Source of the DNA: Priapulus caudatus
Lineage: Eukaryota > Priapulida > Priapulimorpha > Priapulimorphida > Priapulidae
Direction: 5' to 3'
Assembly (NCBI RefSeq): GCF_000485595.1
Contig: NW_014577654.1
Coordinates: 165,302-198,226, forward strand
Length of the DNA: 32,925 bases
The notes below the pieces were generated by a model. It had not been told where the DNA came from. It made no database searches and was given only the letters and a program-made list of their open reading frames with translations. Below are positions 11,471 through 24,100 of this stretch, in pieces. Position numbers and translations under genes: made by a program. Numbering within the stretch: position 1 is the stretch's first letter; every line of letters begins with the position of its first letter.

Positions 11471-12799
11471 CGGTGTTACCCCTTCTTCCCTTCAGCCCTG
11501 GCAGTGTGCCTTCCGGCCGGCTTCCGTGTGTGCAGTCAGTCCCCCACCCTCGCTCGTGACAGCTCGGTGTCTCCAACCACAGTAAGTTTGGGTCTCCGGG
11601 GAAGGTGTACTGACGGGTGAGGGGTTTCATCGAGCTCATACGGAGGGCAGCGGGAGTATCTATCGTAGAGGACGCGCGCGTGGACCGCGATCTGCGCGAG
11701 CGCAAGTAACGCCGGTAACAGCTCGTGTGTCCTTCTTTACGTAACAGGCGAACACATAGCAACAGAGACTGGTGCGGGCACGCCGCTGTTAGGGTCTATG
11801 TCCTCCCCTGAAGAAGCCTGAGGGATCGAAGATGGGGATTTGACCTGAAGGCAATCGATGCGATTCTAAAGGGCTATAGTTTCCTGCACGGTCGGAGAAG
11901 CCGAGGAGAGGAGAGCGGAGAGCGCTGATAGTGATAGATTGGAATATAATAAGGATATGATATAGTAGCTTACAGTATTAGTTTAGAAAATAAGCTAAAG
12001 CGAACCAAGTCAATACATGAGGTCGAGGGGAGAACATAGACTCATTATCTAGCACAACTTGCTGGACGCGTTACATATTCCATTCGCTATACCATCACTC
12101 GCCCATCACCACTTCAATGAACTGTTACCCACGCCTCGAGCGTTCACCGCCCACCACAGTAGCATGCCTATCGTCCGCGCCGGCGATAACAGTGGCTGCG
12201 TTACGTCACCGCACGCGTCATCTACTTACCCGTTTTCCGCCGCAAGCTAAGATAAAAACGTTTTGATTATTTGTTCGCCTCTCAAAAATAAAATTTCGCG
12301 CCGAATTGGGGGGGGGACTGACCTAAAAAAGAATTCCGCGGAAGTACGCCACCCAGCTTGCCACCTACACAACTGCGTATGCGCCCGTTTATGCTACATC
12401 CTGCTCACCCGGCCGCTATGCTAATGCACAGGCCATCAATTACAATCGGTCGCATAGTTGCCTACGTCAGACAGTAGTTGTGCGATCTTACAATGCTCTC
12501 GACACATGTTATGCCAGCTAGCCAGTTTCATGTGGCGTCAAATTTTGCAGTTGTATACTAATACACTTATATGAGTTTTGTCAAACCCCAGCTCACCTCG
12601 GTCCTCACCAAGGCGAGTAAGGTCGAGAGTCGACGCAAGGCTCAGTTTCAGCGCCACGTGCGAAACCTGCGTCACACTCCCACACGTGGAACATTGATGC
12701 ATAGCTAGCTTGTTCACCACACACAAAGCGTGAGAGGATCAATTGAATATCAGAAAGGGAATGTATTGGTAGCAAGTGCATGCCGTTTCCGCAATGTAT

Positions 12800-12809
12800 N
12801 NNNNNNNNN
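12800..12809. other. Assembly gap (10 Ns)
   Basis: Ten consecutive Ns, probably a placeholder, so the real distance is unknown. Copy 2 of the large duplication ends on its left edge. The FASN intron sequence begins on its right edge. Confidence 1.
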
Positions 12810-13013
12810 AGGTGTGTATATGTATTTTAACGTGTTAAAACATGCACACGTTCTCATCGTGTAGATGTGCTTTTTATATCGGGTAAAAGATTACCTTTTG
12901 TTTAAGCTACACATTTGAAGCATCTTCTAATATAGCGGTCAAAACCCGTATATGAATTTATTCTATTCTACGAACACTCTAACCACCATCTCACATGCAC
13001 TTTGTCATGCCAG

Positions 13014-13244
13014 GCATTACGTTCCCGGCCGGCGCGATGCAGAAGCAGCTGTTGCAGGAAGTCTATGGTGAGGCGGGAGTTGACCCTGCGAAGGTCGCAT
13101 ACGTAGAAGCTCACGGCACCGGCACTAAGGTCGGCGATCCACAGGAGCTCAACGCTGTCACCGACGTCTTCTGCAAGGCTCGCCAGGGGGCGCTGCCGAT
13201 CGGCTCGGTGAAGTCCAACATGGGGCACGCCGAGCCTGCTTCAG
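13014..13244 (+). CDS. FASN: FASN exon 1 of window: KS, histidine motifs
   Basis: Acceptor CCAG at 13010-13013, donor GTATGC; enters with two bases completing a Gly codon and leaves in phase 1. It encodes [13 protein letters not shown] through [10 protein letters not shown]. The His of [12 protein letters not shown] and the His of SNMGH are the two ketosynthase catalytic histidines of the Cys-His-His triad. The Cys lies in an upstream exon not found in the window. An ATG just before the acceptor is intronic in this model. Confidence 0.93.
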
Positions 13245-16200
13245 GTATGCACATGAAGATACGACTATATACATCTAGTATAGATAGGCTCGTCGTCGTA
13301 TACGCGATAACGATGAGGCAGACTACAGAATGGTTTCTATGATGATCGGGGATAAATCGCAAAAGGACGTTATTGTTATTGTTATTGTTATTGTTATTGT
13401 TATTGTTATTGTTATTGTGCAGAGCCTGTTGCTGCACGGCATACTATAATGTAATTGTTACAGTTACTCAATATCTGAGAGGTTGACTATCGATTAAGTT
13501 ATATAGTGAAGCATGTACTAGTTCGAAAGGAAAAATGGTACAGGTTTTTAGAGCAAGTCCTATACATTGTGTAACTGTTTTGTTAAAAGGTCTTGCTGCA
13601 ATGGCAAAGGTAATACTAGCAATGGAGGAGGGAGCTGTTCCTGGAAACCTGCATTACAATGAGCCAAATCCAGACATTCCCGGCCTGATTAATGGGAAGC
13701 TCCAAGTTGTGACTAGCTCTATGCCACTTCCCAGGGGCAGCTTTATTGGCATTAATTCATTCGGGTTTGGTGGTGCCAATGTCCATGTGATTCTAAAGGG
13801 TCCAAACAATGTGAGGTAAGTACTGTTAAAATATATACATATATATTCATCTACACGTCAACCATTCAACCCAGTTGTTGTCTCATTACTAAGAGATATT
13901 TTATGATATAGTTATAATACAATGTACGTGTGTGAGTGGGCATTCACATACGCGCATGATGCATTGTTTTTGTTCTATGGTTAGTGTGTACGCATCATCA
14001 TGTTTAGACCACAAATAATGACCGATGAGGGGCAGCTAGTCACGGTAGCAGGAAGGACACCAGAGGGCGTTGAAGGCATACTGAGAGCAGCCGAGGAAAA
14101 CTCACATAACGCAGAGTTTCTCGCGTTGCTGGATCGTGTATATGCCAGTCCCACCAGTCTGCATCCGTACAGAGGTTACACGGTGCTTAACACTAGCAAG
14201 CAAAGCACCGATGTGCAGGTACGCTTCACTCCATAGCCGAGTTTTAGTCATTGTTATTAAATGAATGCCAGTTTAGAAGTACATGGGTAAAGGTTGGTGA
14301 TGTTCAATATGAAACAAATTAACAATTAGTTACGTGTGATTCCTCAATCTTCTCATCTACCATGTGCAGTAGCATTTTACATGTTTTGAACCATTTCATT
14401 CCAAATTAAGTTTAGATCTTACATTTCGGTATGATTGTTGTTCTGTGCCTTAATTTATTCATCTGTGTTCATTAGTGTGTGGCACTTGTCTCCACTTGTG
14501 TGGCACATGTTTCATTGATGCATGGATGACTTTTGTATCTATGTAACACTTGTCTCTCAATGTGTTTGTGTGACACCTGTGTCTAGCTAGCATGTGGGTG
14601 ACACTTGTCTCTAAGTTGACACGTGTTGTGACGCTTGATGCATTTGTGGCATTTGTCTCTTGCTGATATGTGTGTGACACCTGCCGGTGCACTGACGCAT
14701 GTTGTGACACTTGTCTGTACATTGACGCATGTTGTGACACTTTTCTGTGTGTTGATGCCTGTATGATAATTATTTCTCTTGTCATGCAGCGTGTCAGCAG
14801 TGAGGCTCGTCCCGTTTGGTTCGTCTGCTCTGGCATGGGCGTGCAGTGGCCGGGCATGGCGCGCGACATGATGCGCGTGCCCGCCTTCAAGCAGACAATG
14901 CTGCGGCTAGCTGACACGCTCACGGCTCACGGGGTCGACCTCTGTGACATCATAGCGTCAGGCGAGGAGAAGATGCTGGAGAGCACACCTGTTGCCTTCG
15001 CCGCAATAGCCGCCGCACAGGTGAGCGTGCGTGACCGCGTACGACATGCTGATGATAACGGTGACAATATGACATTGAGTTAAGAGTTATATTCCATAAG
15101 AAAAATTACGTCACAGTGCAGCTACTGCAAGTTTTGAGAGAATGAGAAAATTCTGAAAAGCACCCCACAGGCAAGCGCCGATGTATATGAAATGTATGTT
15201 TGCAAATAATATATTAATGAATAATTCAGCATAATAAGTTCAGTTTACGTTATGCACGATAGCGGTTTTTTGGTAAAGCCCACGAAGTCGATAAAACGTA
15301 TTATGAAAGGTTGGGATTTCGAGTTACAAACTCGTCCTTGAACACAGGTGGCGCTGATTGATGTTTTGCGCTCTCTCGGCATCTATGGCGATGGTTTCAT
15401 CGGTCACTCGGTCGGTGAGTTGGCCTGTGCCTATGCAGATGGATGCCTGACTGCAGAACAGACCGTACTCTGTGCCTACTGGAGAGGAAAGTGCGTGAGC
15501 GAAGCCAAGCTACCGGCTGGCAAGATGGCTGCCATCGGTAAGTAACGTGATAAGTCCTCCGAATATAGTTGTACTGTGTTTCTGTTATCCTTATATCATG
15601 TATTTATTAATTATTTATTTAACAATTAAGTGTTTCTGGTGGATCGTTTTCTGGTTAACCACATTACTGTATCTTCCTTGTTTGTTGTTCCTTGAAGAAC
15701 TCTTATTGAGTGGTAGTGAGTTTTTCTGTCTAACTGTCATATATTGAAGTATATTATTAACTGTAGTTGGAATTACCATCGGAGTCTCTTACAAATGAAA
15801 TGCACACTTTATAATATCATAAACATGCATGAAAACACACAGAGGCAGAGGCACACATGCACACATATACTATAAGATATATATATACATATATACGTAC
15901 GTATTCACGTGCGTGTGTGTAGGCTTAACGTGGGAGGAGACGAGGCGTCGCTGTCCGGCTGACATTGTCGCCGCATGTCACAACTCTCGCGACAGTGTCA
16001 CCATCTCAGGACCGGCTGCGAGCGTTGACGTCTTCATGGCTGAGCTGCGAGCAGACGACGTGTTCGTGAGAGAGGTGGCGAGCTCAGGCGTTGCCTTCCA
16101 CTCTCACCAGATGGCGCAGGTCGCTCCCAAACTGAAAGCTGCACTCGTTAATGTACGAAGACAGACCACGTTTTCCTCCAAAGTCACGAGTCTAGCACGT

Positions 16201-18084
16201 TTAACGTCTGCTTTTATTCAGCGTTTGTTATTAATGTTCTATTGTGCATTGAATCGGTTAATTGTCAGTGTTCAGCGTAAATGATTATTTTTAATTTTGT
16301 TCTTGATTAAATATTTTTTAATTATTAAATTGATGTTAACATTTATATTATCTAAACGGTTAAACTTAAATTAATTATAACAAGTTATATAAGTGTGCAA
16401 AACAGAAATCTGTATAAGTTATAGGTATCACGTAAAAATATTTCTTCTTGTGCGTGCGATGTCTGATATTGAGTATGCCTCGTATGCGCTGTCTTTTGTC
16501 TCGTGAGGGTGGCTGCATATCTCGCTGTGACGTGTGCCATGCTTACCGTATAGGTGATCAAACATCCCAAGCGAAGGACTGCAAAGTGGATCAGTACATC
16601 TATTCCAGAGAGCAGGTGGGATTCAGCCCTGGCCCAGCTGTCGTCTGCTGATTACCACGTCAACAACCTAGTAGGTGCATGCGTGCGGGTGTTGTCACCC
16701 ATACGTATATTCTACTTCAAATCTATGCAATACTCACAGCATAATTATAATGTAATATAATGATTCCTTGCGCAGTACATTTCTATTGCTCGGATGCATC
16801 CTTTCCCGCTGATTTATTCGTCGCGAAGGCGGTACATCGATCACGGCTACAATCTCGTTTACTATTGCAGGTGAGCCCAGTACTGTTTCAGGAGGGACTG
16901 ACTCATGTGCCGGACAACGCGATCGTGATTGAGGTTGCCTCGCACTGCTTACTACAGGCCATATTGAGACGGTCCCTTAACGATGGGACGACGATCATTG
17001 GTCTGCAGAATCGCAGGGAGGAAGACAACATCAGGTTCTTCCTGGCCAGCATTGGAAAGTAAGATTCTTTTATTGGAAATATTATATGATAAATAATACA
17101 TGTAGTATACTGATATAAAAAGAGCACACAATTATTCTCAAAATATTATATGATATATATAATACGTGTAGTATATTGATATAAAGTGACCACTTCTTAC
17201 TGTAAATATTCATTAAATTAAGGAAGTTGCGTGTGGTTACTCAGCATGCTGAAGTAGGAAGCCAGAACTGCAGCATCACGTATCGGATCTCTCCTGTTTT
17301 GAGTGATGCGCTGCTTTGTATGGACAGGTGTTACGTGAGTGGAGTCAACCCGGCGACATGCAAGCTGCGGCCGTCGGCACCGCACTTCCCCGTGTTGCAG
17401 GGAACAGCGATGCTGGGTCCTCTCATCTCGTGGGATCACTCACAGACGTGGGCCGTGCCCACACAGGATGAGTTCATCGTGTGAGTATCGCCGCGACGAC
17501 TGTCACAAGACTTCGTGACAATGTCGACGTGGTGGTCGATGTGGGTGACATGTATGATGTGGCAGGTCTCACAGATGTGTCATGTCTCGTGACCTTAGGT
17601 GTATATGTTGTGACCTTCGTAGTACATTAGGTGACATTTGTGATTGTTTGATGACCTATATGTACCATAGCTAGTAAGCATGGTGGCAGATCCCGTTACC
17701 TCTAGGCACGGCGTGCTAAATTTCTCCGATCTCATTCCAGCACCAACGGCATGGGCGAATGTAAGTTTGAGATTGACCTCTCGGCGACCTCACCTGATCT
17801 CTACTTGCTGGGTCACGCAATCGATGGGAGGGTGTTGTTCCCGGCGACCGGTTACCTGGTGCTGGTGTGGCGCGCGCTCGCCAAGATGCGACGACAGTCG
17901 TACGAGAGCATGGCCGTGGAGTTCAATGACATCGACATCCAGAGGGCGACAGTGATACACGCCGACGGTAGGTGGCGCATCAATTGTCACTCGTAAGTTT
18001 ATGGGAGTCTGGCTATCTCTTTTTGGTTTGTGGTTACTATTTGATACTGTGTGGGTGTGTGCGTGCGACCGTGTGTGCCTGTGA

Positions 18085-18143
<59 letters not shown>

Positions 18144-21100
18144 CGTGTGGGTGGGTGGGTGTGGGCGTGAATCCATGTGTGTCTGTGTATCCATTGGTAT
18201 GTGTGGGTAGCAGTCAGTTTTGTCATTCAGTACTGCACTTTTCCTTATTTGTGTTCAGGGCCATATAGCTTGCAGGAGGGGGGACAAGGGGGCAGCTGGC
18301 CCCGCTAGATTTTGGAGCAAAAAAAACAAAACTGTTCTAGTAAAAGAGAATTGTCGTAGTCTGAATGAATGCCTCAAATACCATTTCCTGCGATCTGCAT
18401 TTTCAAAATTCTGTGGGAGGACCCCTAGAACCCCCACCTGTTTCTCACCCCTTCCTTGAAATCCTGGAGCCGCCACTGCCCCCTCTAGGAATTTGCTCAG
18501 CCTACTGCCTTGGTGTTTATATAGAGGTTGTGCCTCTTAGTGACATGTTTTGATGAGTGGAATCGTGGTTCCTTGTAGAGAAGGGCAGAAATGCTTCTGG
18601 GTTTACAGTGATACAGTACAGTGTGATCTTGCACATATATAACACCGTTATATGCGTTATTGTTTGTGAAGGTTTGCTAAGTCAAAGCCATAGATAAGAG
18701 AAAGCCAGATGTTATACCATGATTAGACGTTTAATGCGGATTTAGTCGGTTACAACTGTTGTCCTGGCCGTGACCGTTTGTGCCTGGTTGTGAAGCAGAT
18801 CTCCTCGACTCTTCCCGGCTCCCGGCTTTTATACCCACAGGCACGACCGCGACCCACGCATGCGCCGTACACACTACCGTGACATTTGCAGTGGATATTA
18901 TTGTGTTATAGCTTGGCGCCTCAGATGCGGACAGTCCAGTTAATTTTATAACAGAGTTAATTTCATTACAGAGTTAATTTCATTACAGAGAAACACGGAT
19001 ACTCTTGTTAGTTCTATTACAGAGAAACACGGACACTCTAGCTAATTCTATTACAGAGTCCCTCAGTGGATCCGCTCAAGTCAAAGGTGCCGGCTAATCA
19101 CCTTTCGACGCCCATCTCGCACGACCGCCGTTGGGAGTCCTGGCACATACACGCCGACTCAATAGCCTCCACTGTGTCAGGATGCCGACTCAATAGAGCC
19201 AGAATGCCGACACAGCGCTCCCACGGCGCATTTGCTCGACTTCCAACAAAGTGGTAGCGCTGGTGGGACGAGATAGTGGCTCTTGTGACTGTAACTCAAT
19301 TACAGAATGCAGACTCAATAAAGCCAGAAACTGCATCTCAATTACAGAATGCCGACTCAATAAAGCCGGAATGTCGACATAGCACTCCCACGGCGCATTT
19401 GCGCGACTTATTGCAGTCGTTGCGCCGGTGGGATATAGTTATACACAGCTATAGTGTAGATATACATAGATACACATACAGATATACATAGATATAGATA
19501 AAACTCTGTTACATTTCTCCCCCCACTAAGCCGATATGCACTTGTGAACATCGATCACCAGCCTCCCGGCTGGCCGTTCGTGGGGAAGGCCGTGCAAGTC
19601 ATGGTATTTTTGTAGCCGAACTTGTTTACATGAATGTTTAGATATGGATAGAACCACCAAATGGCGATCTTGATAAAATAACGCGACCATCGATACGATT
19701 AGTGCATAATAGATCATATAGAACAATAATACATTATAATCTACTGGTGTGGGTGGGGCTCGACCACACTCCGTACAAGACTACTAGTGAATATATGTGT
19801 CCTTAAGGGACCGAGTTGGCTGGGCGTGCTAGCCACACTGGCTGCATGCGTGTCGTCGTGGGGAGGCAACGAAAGAGGCCCTGTGTGAACCAGCGTCGAG
19901 TGAAGCATTGGTCGTCGGGCTGGGCCGTCTCGACACGTAAGCACGGTTCTAGGCGCATCCCATGCCGAGAATAGGTATGCGGGAGTGCGCGTGTGGCCTT
20001 GCGCCTTAATGCAAAGTCGCAGTGGAGATAGTTTCTCGACTACGGTATAGTAAGGCTGCCACTGTGAAGCGAATTTCGGCGTCTGGTTAGCCAACAACGT
20101 GGGGTTAAAAAATAGACGGGGTCTCCTATGTCAAAGGATTGAATTTTGGCGCGCCTGTCATAAAGGTGTTTATTACGCGCACGTGCCACTTTAGTATTTT
20201 GCTGCATCGCAACGAATGCCTGGTGCAAGCGTTCAGTAGCGTGAGTTACTGGGTCGTCACCATATGACAATCGTCGGGGCTGCAGTAGCGTGTCCGGTGT
20301 ATGATCCCCATTAATATAGCACGCGAGCATGTTGGCAAGCGTGCGATGAAAGCATTTGCATTGCCTGTTCGACTCAGGGTGGTAGGGAGAGACCTTAATG
20401 TGGGTGATCCCGAGCAATGTGGTCAATTGTGTCAATTGTGTCATGTGTCAATGAATTTACCTCCATTATCAGTTAAGATGGATCGAGGGCACGAGTGACG
20501 AGGGACGAAATCGTCCACAATAATGCGTGCTACGGTAGCAGCACTTTTACCGGGCATGGGATAAGCTTCGGGCAATGAGGTACAAAGATCCAGAAACGTG
20601 AGCATGTAACGATTACCTGGATTTGAGCAGTGGTGTGGACCCGTAACATCGATGGCGACCACATCTCCTGAGTGTCTGGGCGCTGGCGCATGGTGTAGGG
20701 GGGCATGGACTCGCTGTAGTTTTCGACAATTACATACGACGCATGATTTAATGTAGTGGTAAGCGTCGGCGAACATGCGGGGCCAGAAATACCGCTGGGA
20801 GAGTTTACTATAGACTTTCTTGAAACCAAGATGGCCACCATACGCATGATCATGGAACAAAGGAAGCACAGCAGGTACAAGAATGCGGGGGATGGCTAAT
20901 TGGGGTGCAGCGTCAGCATGCTGCGTGCGAGACACCACATAAAAAAGCAAGTCGTCAACAAGGAGATAGCTTTCAAGGAGCTTAGCTTCGCGTATGGAAC
21001 TTTCGTCGTGGTTGGAGAGTGTGCGTATATTATGGCAAAGGAGCAGATCAGCCTGCTGCAAGGCAGCGAGCTCAGCGTCAGTAGCGGGGATGGTAGGAGA

Positions 21101-24100
21101 AGGTGTCGGGGTAGGGTGTGGTCGTGCGTTAGGGTGAGGAGGGTCGTGATGAAGCGTAATGGGACCTACTCGGCGTGAGGGTTGTGAGGCCTCAGCGTCG
21201 GGCGAAGGCAGTACCACTTGGTGTATGGATTGTGAGGCCATACCGGCGTGAGGGTTGTGAGGCCTCAGCGTCGGGCGAAGGCAGTACCACTTGGTGTATG
21301 GATTGTGAGGCCATACCGCCGAACGGTGATAAGGTGGTGGGCACGATTGATAAGTCATGAGGTGACATTGGCGTAGACGCCTCGGGAAGCAAACGAGAAA
21401 GCGCATCTGCTTGGACGTTTGACTTACCCGACGTGTATTCCAGTCGGCATGAGGGAAAACCAGAGACGCACAGGGCCCACCGCTGGAGTTTAGTGTTGCG
21501 CAGTGCCTTAGCTTCCAACAGATACTTAAGTGGTTTGTGATCGCTAAGGATTACAAAATCAGCACCGACGAGGTAGTGTCGAAACTTCCCTAATGCGTAA
21601 ACCAGCGCATAACATTCACGTTCTATCGTAGGCCAGCGTTGTTCTGTCTCAGTCAACTGTTTGCTGAGATAAAACACTGGGTGCTCTCGCTCCCGCTCAT
21701 CCATTTGCGTGAGAACTGCTCCGACGACGTAGCCGGAAGCGTCGCAATAAAGGCGGTACGGTCGACTTCCATCAGGTAATGCCAAAATGGGAGCCTCAGT
21801 GAGACACTTACGAAGAGACTGAAACGCAGTCTGTGCCTCGTCTGACCACACAAAGGGTTTGTTCTTGTGGGTGAGAATTGTTAATGGGTGGGCAATATCG
21901 GCATAGCCCTTAATAAACATACGATAGTAGTTAGTAAAACCCAAGAATTGACAAACAGCTGTTGGCATGGTTGGCGGGGCCCAATTTTGCACCACAGAGA
22001 TCTTTTCTGGGTCAGGTCACATGCAACCGGGGTTATCACGTGACCCAGGTAGTTAATGGATTGACGCAAAAACGTACACTTACTGGGTCGCATCTTGAGG
22101 TTAGCCGTGTCAAATATGGCAAAAACCGGACTAAGTCGGACATGTGGGTGTCGAAATCCGGGGAAGAAATGCACACATCGTCAATATAAGCTAGCGCACA
22201 TTTGTGACGGAGCCCTTGCAGGACGTAGTCGAGGACACGCTGAAAGTGGGAGGGCGCGTTTTTCGGTCCATAAGGTGTCCTTAAATCATCATAACTCCAA
22301 GAGGGCATTACAAAGCAGCTCTTCGGAACGTCTTTTTCTGCTAATGGGATTTGATGGTAGCCACTTTTGAGGTCGAGGGTGGTAAATATTGTGGCTTTTC
22401 CTACAGTTTGTAAGACATCCTCAATGACTGGCAAGAGGTAGGTGTCCCCTACAGTAACTGAGTTTAGTCGTTGATAGTCGACACACATTCGATACTCGCC
22501 AGTTTTTTTCTTAACCAAAAGTACGCCAGACGACCAAGGTTACATGGAGGGGCGAATTATCCCATTCTCTAACAGTTTGTGAACCTGTTGCTGAACAATG
22601 ATTTGCTGCTCCGGGGACATACGGTAGGGTCGTGTTTTGAATGGTTTAGCATCCCCGGTATAAATTTGAAATTTGCAGAGGTGCGTACACCCTAATTGAG
22701 CGTCTGTATACGCAAATGAACTGTCATGATGGCGTAAAAATTTCAGATGGGAGTTGCTCGTTGGCGAGAGTCCTTAACGTGGTCTACGAGTGTATTATAA
22801 TCAAAGGGCGGGGTTGCATTATCGTGTGGTGACACACTGAGCTGGTTAGGCGCAGACGTAATAACTCGTATGTGGGAAGGGGCGGGGGCTTCAACTATGG
22901 CCACAACGGCATTATGTGGTAACGATATAGCGCGATCTGAGCTATTTTCTAGCTAGCAGAAAATTGTGTGCTGCGCTGTGACCTCAACTAGAAACGGTAA
23001 TAAGATTAAGTGGGGATTACTACAAAACATTCTAAAGGCAGGCGATCTTTGAACGAAGAGGAGCGTACCCTGGCGGAAATGGCAGGGGACGCGACAGAAA
23101 CACTGTTGGCCTGAATGGGGGGGGGGTAACACGATCGAACGGTCAATGAAAGCGAGTTGAGGGATGGGGAGGTATCGCTTACCTTGACAAAGTTTTAAGG
23201 TGACCGCACTATTACCTAGTGCGAGCACTCCACGGGCTAAATCGATATTTACCCGGTTAGCCGCTAGAAAGTCGGCTCCTATTATGAACTGCTGCTTTAG
23301 ATCACGAACTATGTACACTTATGGAGCGCGGTTACTCGTCCCAGTAGAATACGCAAATTAGCATTGCCTATAAGCTGTAGTTTATTGCCTGTGACAGAAA
23401 GTATCATGGCATTCGATGCACATACGGCATTGAAAGCTGCTGTCGCCCGTATATGTGGGGGTAATTGGAGCCATGCGGTTTGGTCAATAAGCGTGCAGTC
23501 ACTACCGGTGTCAACTAAAGCCGTAAGTAAAAGTGAGCCGATTTTAACACTGCACATTGGCGCAGGGGATGTAGCGGTAGTCGGTAATCCACGCACGACA
23601 GATGTGTGCGTGCTTAGAAGTTGCGAGGGTACGGCGGGGCGATTGCGTCGCGGGGGTTCTGTTGAAAATCCTCTAAACGGTTACGGAGGGGGCACGCGCG
23701 TAGTGACCTAGTTGGCCGCATGCATAACAACGATTATTGTGTTGAATGTGGGTAGTCGCGGCAGCTGGAGTTTGAAACGCGTCGTGCTGCCGCGAAACAG
23801 CTGGCAAATAAGCCTCATTACGAACAGGTGGACGCCGGTTGCGTCCTGTGGTCGAGGGTTGCCATGAGCGCAATCGTAGCGGGCCATCATGGAGTGCGAG
23901 CACTTGTGAACGTTGTAGGCGCGGGGGTTGTCGTGTTATGTCTCGAGATGACTGATTCGTCGAGGACAACGGGACTCGTGGCGCGGACTGTGTAATTAAT
24001 GTATGCAAACTGCGCACCTCTCTAATGAGATCGGATGGCGAGGGCCTTGTATTGAAGTGACGTCCATAGGTTCGGTCATGTCATAGGGGTCAGTAAACAC

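Larger units (their letters stand above)
8966..12799. repeat. Copy 2 of the large diverged direct duplication, ending at the N gap
   Basis: This is the partner of positions 1-3389. It begins around 8966, where the CCGTAG/GCCACG/CAACAC landmarks of copy 1 (positions 18-40) reappear, and runs to the base before the N gap. It holds a CA-rich array (9405-9640), a GT-rich array (11041-11470), a CCCCAGA segment near 9980 and the same terminal sequence as copy 1. No gene is recognisable. That the copy ends exactly at the gap, while copy 1 continues into unique DNA, suggests a scaffold-end overlap or haplotype duplicate. A true segmental duplication broken by the gap cannot be excluded. Confidence 0.85.
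17968..18637. other. FASN intron 10, part before the retrotransposon
   Basis: A pure GT run lies at 18087-18139. A block at about 18275-18490 has runs of Gs and Cs (GGGGACAAGGGGGC, CCACTGCCCCCT) that look like an interspersed-repeat remnant; its TTTCAAAATTCTG...CCCC part resembles 940-985 and 9950-9990. No gene was seen. Confidence 0.6.

Noticed and set aside
11037-11585. 182-codon Cys/Val-rich plus-strand frame and its minus-strand counterpart
   Set aside because: It lies on the GT-rich array and is not conserved in the other duplication copy.
1-12799. Composite element flanked by direct repeats (unique 5.6 kb between two copies)
   Set aside because: No transposase, terminal motifs or target duplication were found, and the gap-anchored indel-rich copies fit an assembly cause better.
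14459-14923. 154-codon minus-strand frame
   Set aside because: Most of it is the degenerate intron 3 minisatellite and the rest is antisense to exon 4.
17227-17327. Open frame upstream of FASN exon 9
   Set aside because: It does not resemble FAS. The join at 17328 completes the Lys codon from exon 8, so this part is intron.
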